From positions 268,501 to 332,500 of the forward strand of contig NC_058058.1 of assembly GCF_020085105.1 (NCBI RefSeq): a stretch of 64,000 nt of DNA. The letters are read 5' to 3'. This document shows, piece after piece, positions 11,687 through 25,300 of this stretch (the first letter of the stretch is position 1; every line of letters starts with the position of its first letter). The notes under the pieces were generated by a model. The model saw only the letters and a list, made by a program, of their open reading frames with translations. It was not told the origin of the DNA and ran no database searches. The position numbers were made by a program, and so were the translations under genes. This stretch comes from Siniperca chuatsi. Taxonomy: Eukaryota > Chordata > Actinopteri > Centrarchiformes > Sinipercidae.

Positions 11687-13153
11687 ATCAGGTACTCAAC
11701 CTCTGACATCAAAGCTGACATCAAATGTCAGATTCATAATCTTTGACTTCCTCTGTGGTCGATTTAAAATCATCATGTTGCCAGTTTTAGACTGTTTATT
11801 ATTTATATTATAGTATATTATTTATAGTATATAATTTTTAAACAGAGTTCTCTGTTTATGTTTAGACAATATTTCAAAATATTATATTTACTTTTGGTCC
11901 TGACACTGTGTACTTCTATTACTATATTATCTTAAAGTTAAATGTAATACTTGCAGTGATGTGCATGAACACGCTCGTGTTTTTGGTGAACTGAACTTAT
12001 TAGTTTGCAACTAAATGAACGTGAGTTAACGACGCTCACACACTGTGTTTTACGGACCCGGCATGTCGGGTCACAGATCTTGAAACGACACATCGAGTTG
12101 AAGCATCCGACCGGTCTGGGAAATATCTGCGAGTGAATGATGATCACAAGAAATCATTAAAGGGTCAGACGAGCCAACAGCCGCAAAGTTCCTCCACTCA
12201 AGTCAAACTCAGCGTTTTGTAAAGGACAAGAACGAAGAAATGAACGTGAAGTAGATCATTTTAATCTGCGTGAGCTGAACTTTGAGCTCGTGTGCAGCGT
12301 GAACCTGCACTTAACGCTTGTATGTTATTCCACTGGTCACAGGACAACTTGGTTTTGTTTTCTTTGTTGTTGTTGATGATAATTATTTTAAAGCAGCAAC
12401 TAAACGTCCTGAATGACCTGATGGATTTCTGCATAACGTGACACAAGATGTTGGAAGTTACCTTTGAACATAATAATGAATAAAGTTTATCCTTCTACTT
12501 TTACATTTTGCTGTTTGATAATGTATGTGTATCAGAGCCTGATATTATTATTAAAAACTAATAAAAACTCATCAGTGAGCCGCTCTGCTGCACTGGGCGA
12601 CATGTTCCTTCATCACCACGAACACACACACTGTAGTTTATTCTGACTCCGCCCCACACACACCGTCCTGCTGCCCCAAACACTCACTACAGCACCACAT
12701 GTGGATTCATCCGCCGCTGGAAATAGTCCCCAACAGATGCACTGCTTCCTCCTGTTAGAGTAACGTTTGTGAGACCCGACGCTGTGGGAGGGGCCCCCGG
12801 GGGCCGCCCAAACACAACAGGATAGTTCACTACAGGTTGTGTAAGCTTCTATCATTGTCAGGTGACTTTTAGGGGCCTTATGGGAGGGGACGGGAGGGGC
12901 ATCTGCCCCCTCTAGCAGGTCGTGTTTGTGTGATTATGTTCTAATGTTATTTAGTCCAATTAGCTGATAATTAGCTCTTCAATGACACATTCAGTACAGA
13001 TGCTTCCCCTCCAGACACATTTTAAAGTATTTAAAAATATAAAAAGTTAAAAAAGAAACGTTGAAAGGCTCTGGATCTCTGAAGGCCCCGCCCACCTCGC
13101 TGCAGGTGAGGATGAATGTGGGTGAGACATACTAGATGTACTCTAACTAGAGT
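11687..13153. other. 3'-UTR and intergenic sequence, weak BED-finger-like remnant
   Basis: AT-rich 3'-UTR comes first. Around 12070-12130 the plus strand translates to LKRHIELKHPTGLGN, reminiscent of the end of a BED-type zinc finger from an hAT element. It is too short to be sure. No gene is supported beyond this. Confidence 0.35.
12479..12484 (+). promoter_or_regulatory. candidate poly(A) signal of the 17-finger gene
   Basis: AATAAA in TAATGAATAAAGTTTATC is the first canonical signal downstream of the stop at 11686, implying a 3'-UTR of about 0.8 kb. Another AATAAA lies near 12560. Confidence 0.45.
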
Positions 13154-13680
13154 TAGAGGAAACATCGGAGAAGATTCAGGCGCACATGTTTGAGCCTCAG
13201 TTTGAGTCTTAGCTTGTTAGCTTGTAGCTGGCAGTGGCTGATGCAGCGTTAGCGGTTGCGGAACATATAATATCTGCTGCGATGTTACGTAAGAACAATG
13301 TGAACACACTGTAACGTCAGTAGATAGCGGAAGGAAGCCCGGTTTACATCCAGAAACTGCACTTGATAACTTTCACTACGCTAACTTAGCTTAGCTAGAG
13401 AGCGAGAGTTTGCACTGACAGTCCGCTCTGGGCTGCAGGTGTCAGGTTTCTTTGCCGGTGGCGTTGCGATTGGCTTTTGGATTTGTGACGTCTCAAATCC
13501 AGTATCCCAGAGTCCGTCTGAATCGCAGATTTTAAGGAAGTGTACAGACATCTCCTCCTTCAGCAGAGCAACGTGAAAACACCTCTCTAGTGACAAACTT
13601 TGCACAGATACAAGTCAGTAAAGTCAAGGACCGGCATTTTAGGGGATTTAAACATAAGAAAAACACATTTTTGAGTGGAG
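13154..13680. repeat. interspersed repeat family, simple copy
   Basis: A roughly 500-bp segment is collinear with 47823-48720, sharing landmarks TGTTACGTAAGAACAA, GTCAGTAGATAGCGGAA, TCACTACGCTAACTTAGC, CAGGTGTCAGGTTTCTTTGC and CACAGATACAAGTC. This copy runs straight through GAGCAACGTGAAAACACCTC, where the other copy carries an insertion of about 430 bp. The type of element is unknown; no coding capacity is seen. Confidence 0.75.
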
Positions 13681-14019
13681 GGGTACTTTAAGTGTAGTAG
13701 TGTGACCAAACGTCCCGCAAATTGGGGACAGTCCCAAATAACGAGCAGTTGCACCGAATCCCGAATCTTGTCTGTCCCAAAAATTAGACTAAACCCAAGC
13801 TTTGATTAGTTATAGCCGCATAAAACTCTAAATACTGATCACTGTGAAACATTATTTTGGTGTTGCCCACAGACGGGCACTGTTCGACTCTCATTGGCTA
13901 CAGCAGGGACCGGAAGGTAGCCTTTTAAAATTTAAAAGCCCGTAGCCTACATGAATTATGGCTGTTGTACTTTCTTTTTTTTTTAGCCGTGTACAGTAGT
14001 GCCGGGAATTGATAAACAA

Positions 14020-14870
14020 CTACTCACATTTTGTGAAGTCTGCAGGAAAGAATTTGGCATTTCGCACGGAGAGGCAGACGTGTTGCGTGCAGCAAGCAAC
14101 ACACAGCCAACGGCTCAACCGACCCCCGAGCCGGGTCTCCAAAGCGGTTCTAGAGTTCTTTGAACAGCAGCCGAGAGCGCAGATGCAGTCACAGAAAACT
14201 GCCCTGCCCAAATAATCCACAATGCAGTTAAACGTACCTGGAAATGGAGACTGTAGTGTCAAATCATTCAGTCATTTCAGCTGTTCTGCCAAGAGACTTT
14301 CCACCCTCAAAGAAATGTTCAAATTTGTTGACATGGAGTACCACATCCCAACACGTTGGTTGAGGATGCTTCCTGCGATAAACAGACTTGTCAACACCTG
14401 ACCAACTGTGCAGAGCTACTTCTTGTCCCTGGGGCACGAGGAGTGTCACCTGGCATGTGCTCGCAGGCAACGAGCATGGTGAAGAGGGGGAAGAATGCCG
14501 CAAGCTGGAGGCCACTCTCTTTTTCTTGCAAAATACTCTGAAGATGTTCTCTGACGCTGTGTTGAGTCTTGAGAGTGAGAGTCTCATCTCAGTCAAAGTT
14601 TATTCGCTGATGAACAGCCTTCAAATCAAACTCCAGCAGCGCGAAACAGATGCTTTCTTTAGGGCAAAAGATGACCGCGTCTTCACCTCCTCGTCCGTTG
14701 CTTTCAACATCGACAGGCTCCAGAGAGACTTCCTCAGCTTCTACGATACCGTGGAGCAATACCTTGAAAAATGATTCAACTTCTCCGAAACTGGACACCT
14801 GTACAATGTCCAGTATTTCAACCTCAAACCTCCAACTCCTCTGTCCCGAATTTCACCCATTCTCAACTGG
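14020..14870 (+). pseudogene. decayed hAT-type transposase (BED/dimerisation-domain relics)
   Basis: Plus-strand frames give CEVCRKEFGISHGEADVL near 14035-14090, resembling the C-x2-C...H finger of hAT-type transposases. Around 14310-14620 come [25 protein letters not shown], then SLESESLISVKVYSLMNSLQ, resembling the C-terminal part of the same family (the TRWLSLLPA-like motif). Several frameshifts, an internal deletion and in-frame stops rule out a working product. Upstream, 13690-13990 has TGACCAAACGTCCCGC-type sequence that may be the element's non-coding end. Family assignment rests on motif memory, not a search. Confidence 0.6.
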
Positions 14871-14954
14871 TCACCCTAAAATGTAGCGCTAAGTGTAGCG
14901 TTAGGGTCATGGGGTTGGCTTCCATGTTGTTACAGTGTGGTTGTTGTGTTTTAA

Positions 14955-15624
14955 AGGTGGGGTTTGCAATTCTGGAGAAAGCTTGTTGATATTTGCCAAC
15001 TCAACAGCCAAACAAATACACCCCCTCCCTTCAGAAGCTCCGCCCCCCAAATTCATGGACACGCATTGCCAAGGCAATGACACTAACAACTGGCCAATAT
15101 GGCGGAATCCAGAGCGTTTGCTGCCCGAGGGTAAGTTAGCCTCAATAAGGGGAAGCAAGTTTTATCCCTACTGTAGCAAGTGTGACAATAAGCCGTCAAT
15201 ATTTAAACAGGTGTTGAAGCTGAATATTTATCTAAGCCAAGGAGTAGTTTAGCCTATGTATCGATAACATTACGGCTAGTAACTTCAACAGTAACTTATA
15301 GTCGACCATCAGTGATACATGGCGGAGCAAGTAAAATATTTTCATACTAAGTTGGCAAGGTAATATCTCCGATGTTATTTATGTTTCATTACTATCATGG
15401 TGTAGCTCCGTTCCTCGTGGGCGAGGACGTCGAAGAGGGAGAGTAGCCGGCAGAGGCAGAGGTCGGAGTGCAACTGGTTCCAGACGCCTGAAACCTGGCA
15501 ACCTACAGCGCGAGCACAAACGCCACCTGCTGCTGAATGGCAGAACGGACAGCTAGCGGACCGTGAGGAGATATTCGCTGAATTTGACAAAAAGTGTTTT
15601 GGATTAAAATCGCTGACCCCACCT
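14955..15624. mobile_element. 670-bp MITE with TTAA target duplication
   Basis: Begins AGGTGGGGT and ends ACCCCACCT, perfect 9-bp terminal inverted repeats. It is flanked on both sides by TTAA (14951-14954 and 15625-15628), the hallmark of piggyBac-type insertion. It has no transposase. Inside is a short start-like segment, CCAATATGGCGGAATCC, followed by a GGTAAG donor-like site, and an Arg-rich frame near 15420-15540. Confidence 0.8.
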
Positions 15625-15628
15625 TTAA

Positions 15629-18119
15629 ATGCAGCGTGCTACTTTGTTTAATGGTAGTTAACCTGTTAGTCTGTTGACCTGTTATTTAACCGTGTCATCA
15701 CTGTTTGTAAATCTGGACGAACAATAAATTCATTAGAATGAGAGTTTTGTATCGAGGTCACCGGCTGAATTCCCTGTAAGAATATTTTATAGCAAACTTT
15801 TCATTAAAGGTGTCAGAAGCAGCTGTGGTCGTCCATCAGATCAATAACAAAAATATTATTTTATCATACAATGTTGATTATATCTAGTTTAGTTGTTCCA
15901 CAAGGTGGCGCCATGTGGAGTGAAGTTACAGGTAAATATCCTCTTCGTGTATTTGTTTATGTAGTTCTGACAACTTGATTGATGGTGACCGAATGTCAAA
16001 ATCACATCGTAACAAAACTTCCAGCCCTCTGATTTTCTTGAACATGTTTCTTTTTAGATCATAAAGGCTTTTATCCAGTTTAGTTTAAACTCCTAAAACA
16101 TAAATTCATTTTTTAAACCTCCTTTAATTCTTTGACCATCTGGGATTTAAGGCAGTGGTTCCCAATAGTTTTCACACCTCGACACCCTGAGCCACCCAAC
16201 TCCCAATATAACACACACATATGTACACAGATGCTAATCGGTTTGAACAATTTTAGATTTAATATTATTATATCAATATTAAATTAAATTCTAGCGTTCT
16301 ACCTGGCGTACATCATTAACCTATCCTCCTCCATTAACCCAGCTGAAGCTAACGTTAGCTAGCTAGCACTAATTAGCTTAGCTGTCAACATTTCCCTCTA
16401 AGTGAAGCACGAGCAATCTCTTCAAACTACAGACACAAATGTAAGTAAATGTTCAGTAAGCAGGAAACAGTTTGATTGGGAAAGCCTGTCTGTCATGGCT
16501 GTCATCAGGTCGTATATTCACTATCAAAGTATATTTGGCGTCCCATTTTAGCAGTTCTTAATTTTATTTTTTTATCCGTCCGAGAGAACAACACCATCTG
16601 CGATCGATTAAGTATTGAACACCCTCCTCTCGCTGTATCCCTCCCCTGCGAGCTACTGGCAGTCGCACATGCTCTGCAGAGAAACACACAGAGTTTTCTT
16701 TAGTCGGCCTACTGATGGAGTTGTTTAGTAAAAGCTGGTAAGTGCACCTCTTGGTCCCGATGTCATTCAGTACCACGTTGGTTTCGATCGTTTCGACAGG
16801 CGACGTCATTAACAACGAGCCTCCTCCACATGCGGCTCACCTGCCAGTTTGGGCGACTTTATAAAATATAGTGCTGACGAAGAAAGTCAACGCAGCAGAC
16901 ACATACAAACAGGAAGAGGCGAGAAAAGAGAAGTGAAGGGAAACGCAAGGTGAGCAGATTAAAGTAGTTTGAGTAAACACTAAAATAAGGTGGAGGATTA
17001 AGTAGAATTAAAATGATTAAAATGTTTTCTGTCTTGTGATTTGATTATTAATTAACGTCACAGTGAAAAACTATTCATTAATTAAAGAAAAAAGCTAAAT
17101 ATTTGTCATTTAACATGTTTTACATTTAATTATGACGCAGTAAATACAAACATAAAAAGCAAATACAAATAACATTTTTTTGTATTTCACTTTATTTCTG
17201 TTTGATTTGTTTTCATTTAGACATTTAAAATCTGTTAGTATGCGATTCCAAAGTGTGACGTCACATTGAGTACGTAGTGCAGCTGCAGAGTTCGTGGATT
17301 TTGTGCATGCGACAAATGACCGGATGTAAACTAGATTAGCAAGAATTTCTGAGTATGCACAAATTTACTGCACATACTCAGCTGCCCCAAAATGCATTGC
17401 GTCTCCTCAGACTGTGCAATGGCAATCATGTGATGTCTTGCTGGAGTAAACTTCAGTGTGAACAGTCTGCTGGCGATGGCATACTTAATCGTTCATGTAG
17501 TCCGCAGTACATACGCATTGAGCGTGTAGTAGACAGTATGTTAGTATGTGATTTCAAACACAGCCATACAGAGGCTCTGTTAACAAACTGGCCGCCATCT
17601 TGTTCTAAGTTTATGGAAAGCCGAGTAGGTCATTATTCGTCTCCTTTTCCCTGCTGTTTGATGCTTCATACCTTTTAAATATAGTTTTATATCACCAGCA
17701 TATTTATATATTTGTTTTAATTTTACTATCTGGTGGTTTTTATGACTGATTGTCTTTATTAATTCCATTTTGTCACCTGGTTGTTGCTCATCGGACTGTT
17801 TGACCACGAATGTTTCTTGTCTCTGTTGAAACCTGTTGTCTCTGGTCGAATCTGACAGACAGAAAAAAAGTCAAAACTCATTTCTCAATGAACATTTATT
17901 GTCGTTTTTTTTGTTGTTGAAAAAACGGGTACATACAGTATACAAGTAATGTCACTCAAAAAAACAGAATTTTTAAACCCCTCCCTCCCCAACCCGTACC
18001 GCCTTATTACAAGAGAAAGAGAAGTAAAATAAAAGCACCATCGTACGCTCTGCCTGAGCCGTCAGCCACAGTGAAGTTAAGTGGATGAGAAAGTCAGTAC
18101 ACTGTATAAATATCACTAC
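15629..18119. other. intergenic, no protein gene recognised
   Basis: AT-rich with several short open frames lacking recognisable domains. It includes a possible promoter/first exon at 16803-16949. Around 17235-17560 there is repeat-like sequence with TTAGTATG(C/T)GATT(C/T)CAAA at both ends in similar form, possibly a small DNA element. Confidence 0.4.
16803..16949 (+). promoter_or_regulatory. candidate TATA promoter with short non-coding first exon
   Basis: A CRE-like GACGTCATT at 16802-16810 precedes TATAAAATA at 16860-16868 at ordinary core-promoter spacing. About 80 bp later a clean donor AACGCAAG|GTGAGC follows at 16949. No open frame starts in the putative exon and no matching downstream exon was found, so this is only a candidate. 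Confidence 0.3.
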
Positions 18120-20640
18120 ACTTAATCTGAGGGGAGAGTTTTGAGTCCTTGAAAGTATAATATCAAGGGGTTCCAAGTTTTTATGTACGTTTTAGTTGAT
18201 CCTCTAATCAAGTATTTTATTTTTTCTAATTTCAGGAAGAGCATCAGATCGGGGTATATTTTGGATAGTCTGGATTTGGTATAGTAAAGTCTGTGTAAAA
18301 CTTTAAACTGTATAAAGGTTGAGAGGAGCGCATGAGCTAGTTCCATTAACTCTGTTCACATTCCCAGACCACATCAGATATTTCTATTCCAAGTTCTTCA
18401 TCCGTTCAATTCAGATCTTATCTAATTACCCTTTTTGAAGGGGGATTATTATATTTAATATGTTTGAAATTTTGCCTTTTCGTTACACAGGGGATTTGTA
18501 AAATACTGACTAGGCCAGAGGCTGACGGTGAGGTGGGAGAGGTTGGACTCAAGGTTTGGATAAAGACGGAACTGGAAGTATCAGAATAGGTCTGATTTTT
18601 TCCAGAACAGATGTTTGAGAGAAGGAACTGAAACTGGCAAATAAACAATCTATATAAAATTCATTACAGTTGCTGAGACCAACTCTTTGCCGCCATGTAA
18701 ATCCCAGGAAGAGGTGATTTTTGCAGATGGAGCAGGGAAAAGGTTATTTTTCTGTGATTAGGGCAGGTAGGGATGATGAAATGCAAAAGCTTGCCTCAGC
18801 TTTACACCATGAGGTTTCTGGGGATTGAAACCAATATATACATTTTTGAAAGTTTGTAGCCCATTCGTGGGCGTTTTTAGACTCTTTTTATGAGTGCTCA
18901 ATGTAAAGAGGCTGAAACAGGCGTGATGTGGTCGAACCTCTCGGTCCTGGTTTACAGCCGAGGAGCTGAGTCCTGTACAGTCTGCAGTCTGTCAGAGTTT
19001 TTAGATTAAGACGAGTGAACAGGCTGTTACAGTAATCGAGGCGTGAGGAGATAAAAGCACGTACAACAGTTTCTGCATCACTGAGATTTAAAATAGATCA
19101 AATTTGTCTGATCTGTTGAAATCACCTGGGGCACTACAGTGTCTGATTTTGAGGCGAGAAGGTTAGCCAGTATTTTGACATCCACATTTAAAAAGGTAAG
19201 AGCCATATTCAAGGGGGTCCTTTCCTGGTTTGAGGAGGAGTTTAATTTATGCTTCTGTTAAACTAGATGGTGATGTTGTTTGACTCAATGAATGTTCAAA
19301 CATTTCTAAAAGAACATGGGAGAGTTTAGTGGAGAACTTATAATAAATCTCTACCTGTGTTATTGTAAGGGTTCTTAAATGATGTCTAAATTCAGCATTT
19401 ATCATAGGAGTTTTCAAATTGCTGCAAATTGATTCCTGTGGTTAACTACGAATCTGTGTGATCATACAAGATACTGATTTGCATTTCAGCTGATGGGCTA
19501 GCAAGCGGCCTGCTTTATTACCATGTTCATAGTAGCGTCCTTTTGACCAACGTAATTGTTCAGTCTCTTGTGTTGATAAAAGGTCATGCTGAGCTTTTAG
19601 ATTAAGCCTTTCTTTGCATAGTTATGGTGACAGTGTTATGGAATATTGTTGGTCTGTTTTCCTTATTGAATCAATGATCTCTTGCTGTTTCTGTTTTCTT
19701 GCTTTATTATGTGATATGGAGTAAGATATTATCTCTCCACTGATTACAACTTTCAGTGTCTCCCATAGAGTGGATGGTGAAACAGAGTCTGATCTATTAG
19801 TTAGCAGGAAATCATCTGTTGCATTAGCTATATGTGCGCAGAATTGGTTGTCTGCCAATAGAGCCGCGTTCAATCTCCAGGCAGGGCAATGCACTAGATT
19901 CTTGTGAAAACGAGAGATCAACAATCACAGGTGCATGGTCAGATTTCCCAATGGTGAAGGAAGGTTTTATCTATCTATCTATCTATCTACCTACCTACCT
20001 GTTCTGCTGTATGAGTGATGGATGTGTTAGAAGTAAGAGAATTCTTTTTTTTATGTGAGTTGAAAAACCTTCAAGGGTCCAAGAGCCAGCTTAATCCATG
20101 AATTTGCATAGGACCTGGGACATTTTATAAAGTGAAGTTTTAGGATGAGAACGATCTTTGGTTGGTTCAGTTCCAATCTCCAGCAAGAATTAGATGATGT
20201 GAATTTAAGTTGAGTAATAGTAAAATTAGTTTCTTAATAAAGTCAACATCATCCCAGTTTGGGGCATATATACTTGCAAGAATGACTGGCGTATGAAAAA
20301 GCTATCCAGTTACGATTACAAAATCGACCCTGTGGGTCTAAGATGGTTTGTGATGCTGTAAATAATAGTTTTTTATGGATTAGTATTGCTACCCCTCGTG
20401 CTTTGGCATTAAAGTTACAATGAAAGGTTTGTCCCACCCAGTTTTTTCTGAGTCTGACATGGTCTGCTATGGTTAAGTGGGTGTTCTGTGACTACACTAT
20501 TTGTGTGTTGAGTCTTTCAAGATGAGAGGAAACCCTTGCCCTTTTAACCGGACCACTCATTCCCTTAACATTATAGCTAGTGAAGCGAACTGATGATCTT
20601 CCCATTCCAGCCCTGGTTTTACTTTCGGTTTCAGTCATCA
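18120..20640 (-). mobile_element. degenerate L1-like LINE
   Basis: On the minus strand, an endonuclease segment lies near 20437-20249 (ARGVAILIHKKLLFTASQTI). A middle segment lies near 19924-19622 (AWRLNAALLADNQFCAHIA, then VSPSTLWETLKVVISGEIIS). A reverse-transcriptase segment follows near 19200-19090 (FLNVDVKILAKLLASKSD, then VISTDQTN). A region near 19095-18953 reads SPRLDYCNSLFTRLNLKTL and may derive from a different LINE inserted in it. Many stops and frameshifts are present. The nearest clade by motif is L1/Tx1-like. Confidence 0.65.
19970..20001. repeat. tetranucleotide microsatellite
   Basis: (ATCT)n passing into (ACCT)n, inside the L1-like LINE. Confidence 0.9.
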
Positions 20641-22222
20641 CCTTGCGTTGAGTCATTCAGATAATGTGGCGTTATGATGGAGTTCAGATTTGATTCACTT
20701 AATAAACGGTCCCGGCAGAGCGATGGTATTTTGTCAACGTATATGTTAGAAAGCATAATAAACCAAAATCCCATAAGGCAGTAAAACCCATCCCCACACA
20801 AGATACAACACACCACACACTCGTCTCCTAAGTCTGCCTCAAGAACATCTTCCTCCATATCCACATAGTCCCGATTCCCATAAACTAGTGGTTCTAGCTC
20901 ACTTAGTCCTAACCTAACTAGCAGGAGAGCATCCAACCTCTTAACAATTATTATGTTAGCAAAGAGTCATGAAGAAAAAAACAAAACAAAAACAGGCTGA
21001 CGTGCCATGTAAAGTACAAAACTTTATCCGTCAGCTAACTAACATTAATGAAATTAAACACGAGCGTCAGAACGTAGTCAGCCAGCCACGAACCTAGCCA
21101 CCAAGACAGCCACCCAGCTAGTTGCAATGGGTTGGCAAATTAGTCTTTTTCAGCCTAAGTTAGCAAACATAGCAGGCACATAGATAACTCACATTTTACC
21201 TCACTTTTTGTGTCTGTCCTCCTTTGTTGCGTTATTGATCATTACGGCGAGAGAGAGAGAGAGAAAAGCTGTAATTAAAGTTCACTCCTGGGCACTGTAG
21301 TCCAATTCAGTCCAAAGGTTAACCGGTTAGCTTTCCGACCCTCCAGTACTTACAAAGATGCTAGCCAACATTAGCCATCCCCTTGGGACCGTAGATCAGA
21401 TAGTCTTAAAGGGGGATCTTGGCTAACGAGCATCACCCAGAGTCACAGAAAGCCTTTGCCTTCTCTGGCTTATAGAACTGGTGGGTATCCCTTCCGAGAG
21501 ACTCGTAGACAGGCTGGGTAGAGCAGCTGTGCTCCAGCTAGGGCTATCCCGAATACCATTTTTGGGGCCTCGAAGCTTCAGTGAGAATTACCGGCGAATA
21601 GTTGAAGCTTCGATGGGGGGTATAACTGTCAAGGTTCATCTCCTCAAGGACAAAACAATTGTTTTTTGCTAGTCACCATTATTAGCTTAAGCCTATGGCA
21701 TTTTACACTGCATAACTTAGTCTAGCAGCTAGAAGACTTTTCGTCTACTCAAAGGTTAACAAATTACATTATTTATACTTTTTCTTACTGTTGATTTAGG
21801 TCACTGGATCTCCCGACAGAACACCACGGTTGAATTTCAGCGTTACGGAACGTAATGAGTTGTCGTCAACTCGAGTAACGTTCACTTCATCTGTCTCTCC
21901 TCTTCACAGAGTTTGCAAAGGTCCAACTAATTCTTGGATGAGGATGGAAATGTCCTCTCCCAGACAGGCACACTCTTTGGATAGTCAGATATGCCCTCGC
22001 TCAAAGGTTCATATTATTCATGTATCAATGTTCATACATTGTCTTGTCGGTGACGAAGCCCTTGTTTGTATTTGCGGTTACTTGTTGTGCGTCTGTCGAG
22101 ATAAAAGACCTATACACGTTAGTTCTTAATATTCTGAGCTGTTAAAGATAATTTACAAAAATGTACTCTCCTGGGTCTCACTCCAGCATGGCCAAAACTG
22201 GAAGCCTCATTGTCTAAAACTC
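20641..22222. other. intergenic, no gene recognised
   Basis: Several short open frames without domains. A (GA)n run lies at 21249-21263. The segment around 21530-21640 (AGGGCTATCCCGAATACC, CGAAGCTTC in both orientations) looks like part of a small DNA element but its ends could not be fixed. Confidence 0.35.
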
Positions 22223-22228
22223 TTTAAT
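22223..22228 (-). promoter_or_regulatory. candidate poly(A) signal (ATTAAA)
   Basis: TTTAAT on the plus strand is ATTAAA on the minus strand, about 115 bp beyond the stop of the zinc-finger gene at 22342. No canonical AATAAA occurs between them. Confidence 0.45.
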
Positions 22229-22341
22229 AAAAACAGAAAACATGAGAAGTTTGTGCCCAAAGATAAAAATCCAGTATAACGTGAAGTTGAACATTGTCTT
22301 TCTTGCCTGAACCTCTGAAACTCGGATCAGTGCTTAAGAGT

Positions 22342-25300
22342 TCAGCTCTTCTCACCAACACACTTGTGTCTTTGCAACTGATAAGGCCAAATGAATCTTC
22401 TGTCACAACCACTGCAGCTGATCCGTTTCTCTCCTGTGTGGCCAACCATGTGAACAGTCATCTGACCATGATGTACGAATCTCTGACCACACACTGAGCA
22501 GCTAAATGGTTTCTCTCCCGTGTGGATTCTCATGTGATGAACCAGTATGGCCTTCCTTGTGAAACTTGTGTTACAGACTGAGCAGGTGAAAGGTTTGTCT
22601 CCTGTATGGATCATTATGTGTTTGACCAAATACTGTTTCCGTTTGAATTTTTTACCACAAAATGAGCAGCTGAAGGGTTTTTCTGCGAGCCCATCCTGAT
22701 GAAGCTGTGAGGACTGACGATGAACACATTTGTGTTTTTTTAGTCTTGACTGGCAAATGAATCTTTTGTTACAAACACTGCAGCCGAATGGTTTCTCTCC
22801 TGTGTGGAGTGTCATGTGTTGTATCAGATGTCCTTTCTGGGAAAATCTTTGACCACAAACTGAGCAGCCGAATGGTTTCTCTCCCGTGTGGATTCTCATG
22901 TGTATCTTCAGATTTCCCTTTTTACTAAATCTTTTCCCACATTCAGAGCAGCTGAATGGTTTCTCACCAGTTTTACATCTACTTTCACTTACAGTGACTT
23001 TATTATTTTTCAGAGATTTTAACCCTGACTGAGGTTTTCTGGTCTTCTTCCAACCATCATCAATATCAGGTTCTAAATGACTACCTGGATCTAAGGCTGG
23101 TTCTGGTCCTGTGTGAATGTTACTGTTGATCATGTCACCAACGTTGTAACTGAGTGTTTTCTTTCCTGTGTGGATTCTCATGTGTCTGCTAACATCTCCA
23201 CTGTATCTAAAACGTTTCTTACAGACGGAGCAGCTGAAAGGTTTCTCTCCTGTATGAAGTCTCATGTGACTAATTGAGTTTCCCTTCTGAGAAAATCTTT
23301 TACCACAAAAGGAGCAACTAAATGGTTTCTCTCCTGTGTGAATTCTCATGTGTGCTTTCAGATGTGGCTTACGGCCAAATCTTTGACCACTCTCAGAGCA
23401 GCTGAATGATCTCTCAACAGTATTACAGTTAATATCACTAACAGGGACTTTCTGAGAGTTTAAACCTGACTGAGGGTCTCTGGTCTCCTCCCAATCCCCA
23501 TCACTGTCATCAGTCTCAGAAGAGTCTCCAGTCTTGTCATCAGTCTCAGGTTGTAAATGTGTATCTGGATCAGAGTTCCTGGCTGGTCCTGGTCCTCCAC
23601 AGTCCTCTCCATCAGCTCCTGTTTCCATCTGTTCAGTTTGGCTTTGATGAAGCTGTGAGGACTGAGGTTTCTCTTCATCTTCTTCACTCTTCACAGGGAC
23701 AGGAGTGAATGGGAACTTGGTGATATCGGCCTCCTCCAGCCCTCGAAGCTGCTCTCCCTCCTGACTGGTCCAGAGCTCCTCCTGCTCCTCTTTAATGTGT
23801 GGGGGCTCTGGGTCCTGGTCCAGACTGGGGCTCCAGTCCTGCTGCTCAGGGGGAACCTCTTCTCTACTCAGTGACAGCTGCTGGACATCTGCAGGACACA
23901 GTGACAGACAGACACAGAAGCGTTTTTTATACCTGGAACATTTTGGGCTTCATCTGATGATTTGTGTTGTTCAAACAGACGAGACTTTCACATTCATGTC
24001 AGATGGTGAGAGAGGTGAGTTAAAAAGTTATGACATGAAGGAAGAAGAGTGTCTCTCAGTTGCGTCACTGACCGATTTAAAAAACTTAATTCTCAGTGAA
24101 GACATTTTTCATCATTTAATGTTATTAGACTGAATTCTGCTTCCTGTTTTATGTCTGATTAATGACATTAATGCAGGACATTAAATTGTTTAATTAGCTC
24201 ACAAGCTGCATGTAAAGACTACATGTAAACTCTAACAAATCTGTTATTACAAGTTATTGTACTTGACCCCAAACACATTATCTAGAGATATAGTTACTCT
24301 AGATGGAGAAGAAAAGGATAGAAAAGAGATCATATCTCTCCAATATTAGCTTCTCTGCACTGGCTCGCTGTAAAATCCAGAATAGAATTTAAAATCCTTC
24401 TCCTCACCTACAAAGCTCTTAATGGTCTGGCACCATCGTATCTTAAAGAGCTCATAATACCTTATTACCCGACTAGAGCACTGCGCTCCCAGGATGCAGG
24501 GTTACTTGTGGTTCCTAGAGTCTCCAAAAGTAGACTGGGAGCCATAAAGAAACGCAGTCGAAGTGCACTTGGTTATAAGTTGTAACATTCAGCATCCGTT
24601 TAAATGTCTGACAAAGAGGAAACTTCCTGCATGAACATCGCACTCATCACGTTCTTCCTCACAGGTGAGCTTCACCTGTCTGTGGTGTTTGTTAGTGGTG
24701 TGCAGGCGGGCGGGTGGAGTTAGTGGCTGTAAGAGCTCAATATGCCACAGTCCATCACTATATTACCCCATTCATATCAATGAGAGTGGACTAAATAACA
24801 GAAACACCTGTCAGTTCGGGGTGTGCCACATCATATCGTTCACAATCATTTTTAATATGATTTTAGTGGCGATGTTTCGACTTGTTGACGTAATGACACA
24901 GCAACAACGAGCATGGCTGACAGCGAAAGTAACATTGCTACCGGCTCCACGGTGGCAACAAGGAAGACGGCAACGGCCAAATACCTCCAACGAGTAAGGC
25001 AAGTCCTAAGAAGTCAGCTCAATGGCAAGAACAAGGCCCAGGCAATAAACAGCTACGCCCTGCCAGTGATCAGATACCCTGCAGGAATAATAAGGTGGCC
25101 AAAGGAAGAGATACAGACCACAGACGTTAAGACGCGAAAGCTCCTCACCATGCATGGAGGGTTCCATCCAAATCTTGCACCCTGAGACTGTACGCTAGCC
25201 GTAAGGAAGGCGGCCGTGGACTAGTGAGTGTCAGAGCCACTATCCAGGATGAAACATCCAAGATCCACAAGTACATCCAAGATAAGGCCCCAACAGATGA

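Noticed and set aside
17355-17678. A 107-codon frame in the intergenic region
   Set aside because: No domain, no Kozak or splice support, and composition like its surroundings.
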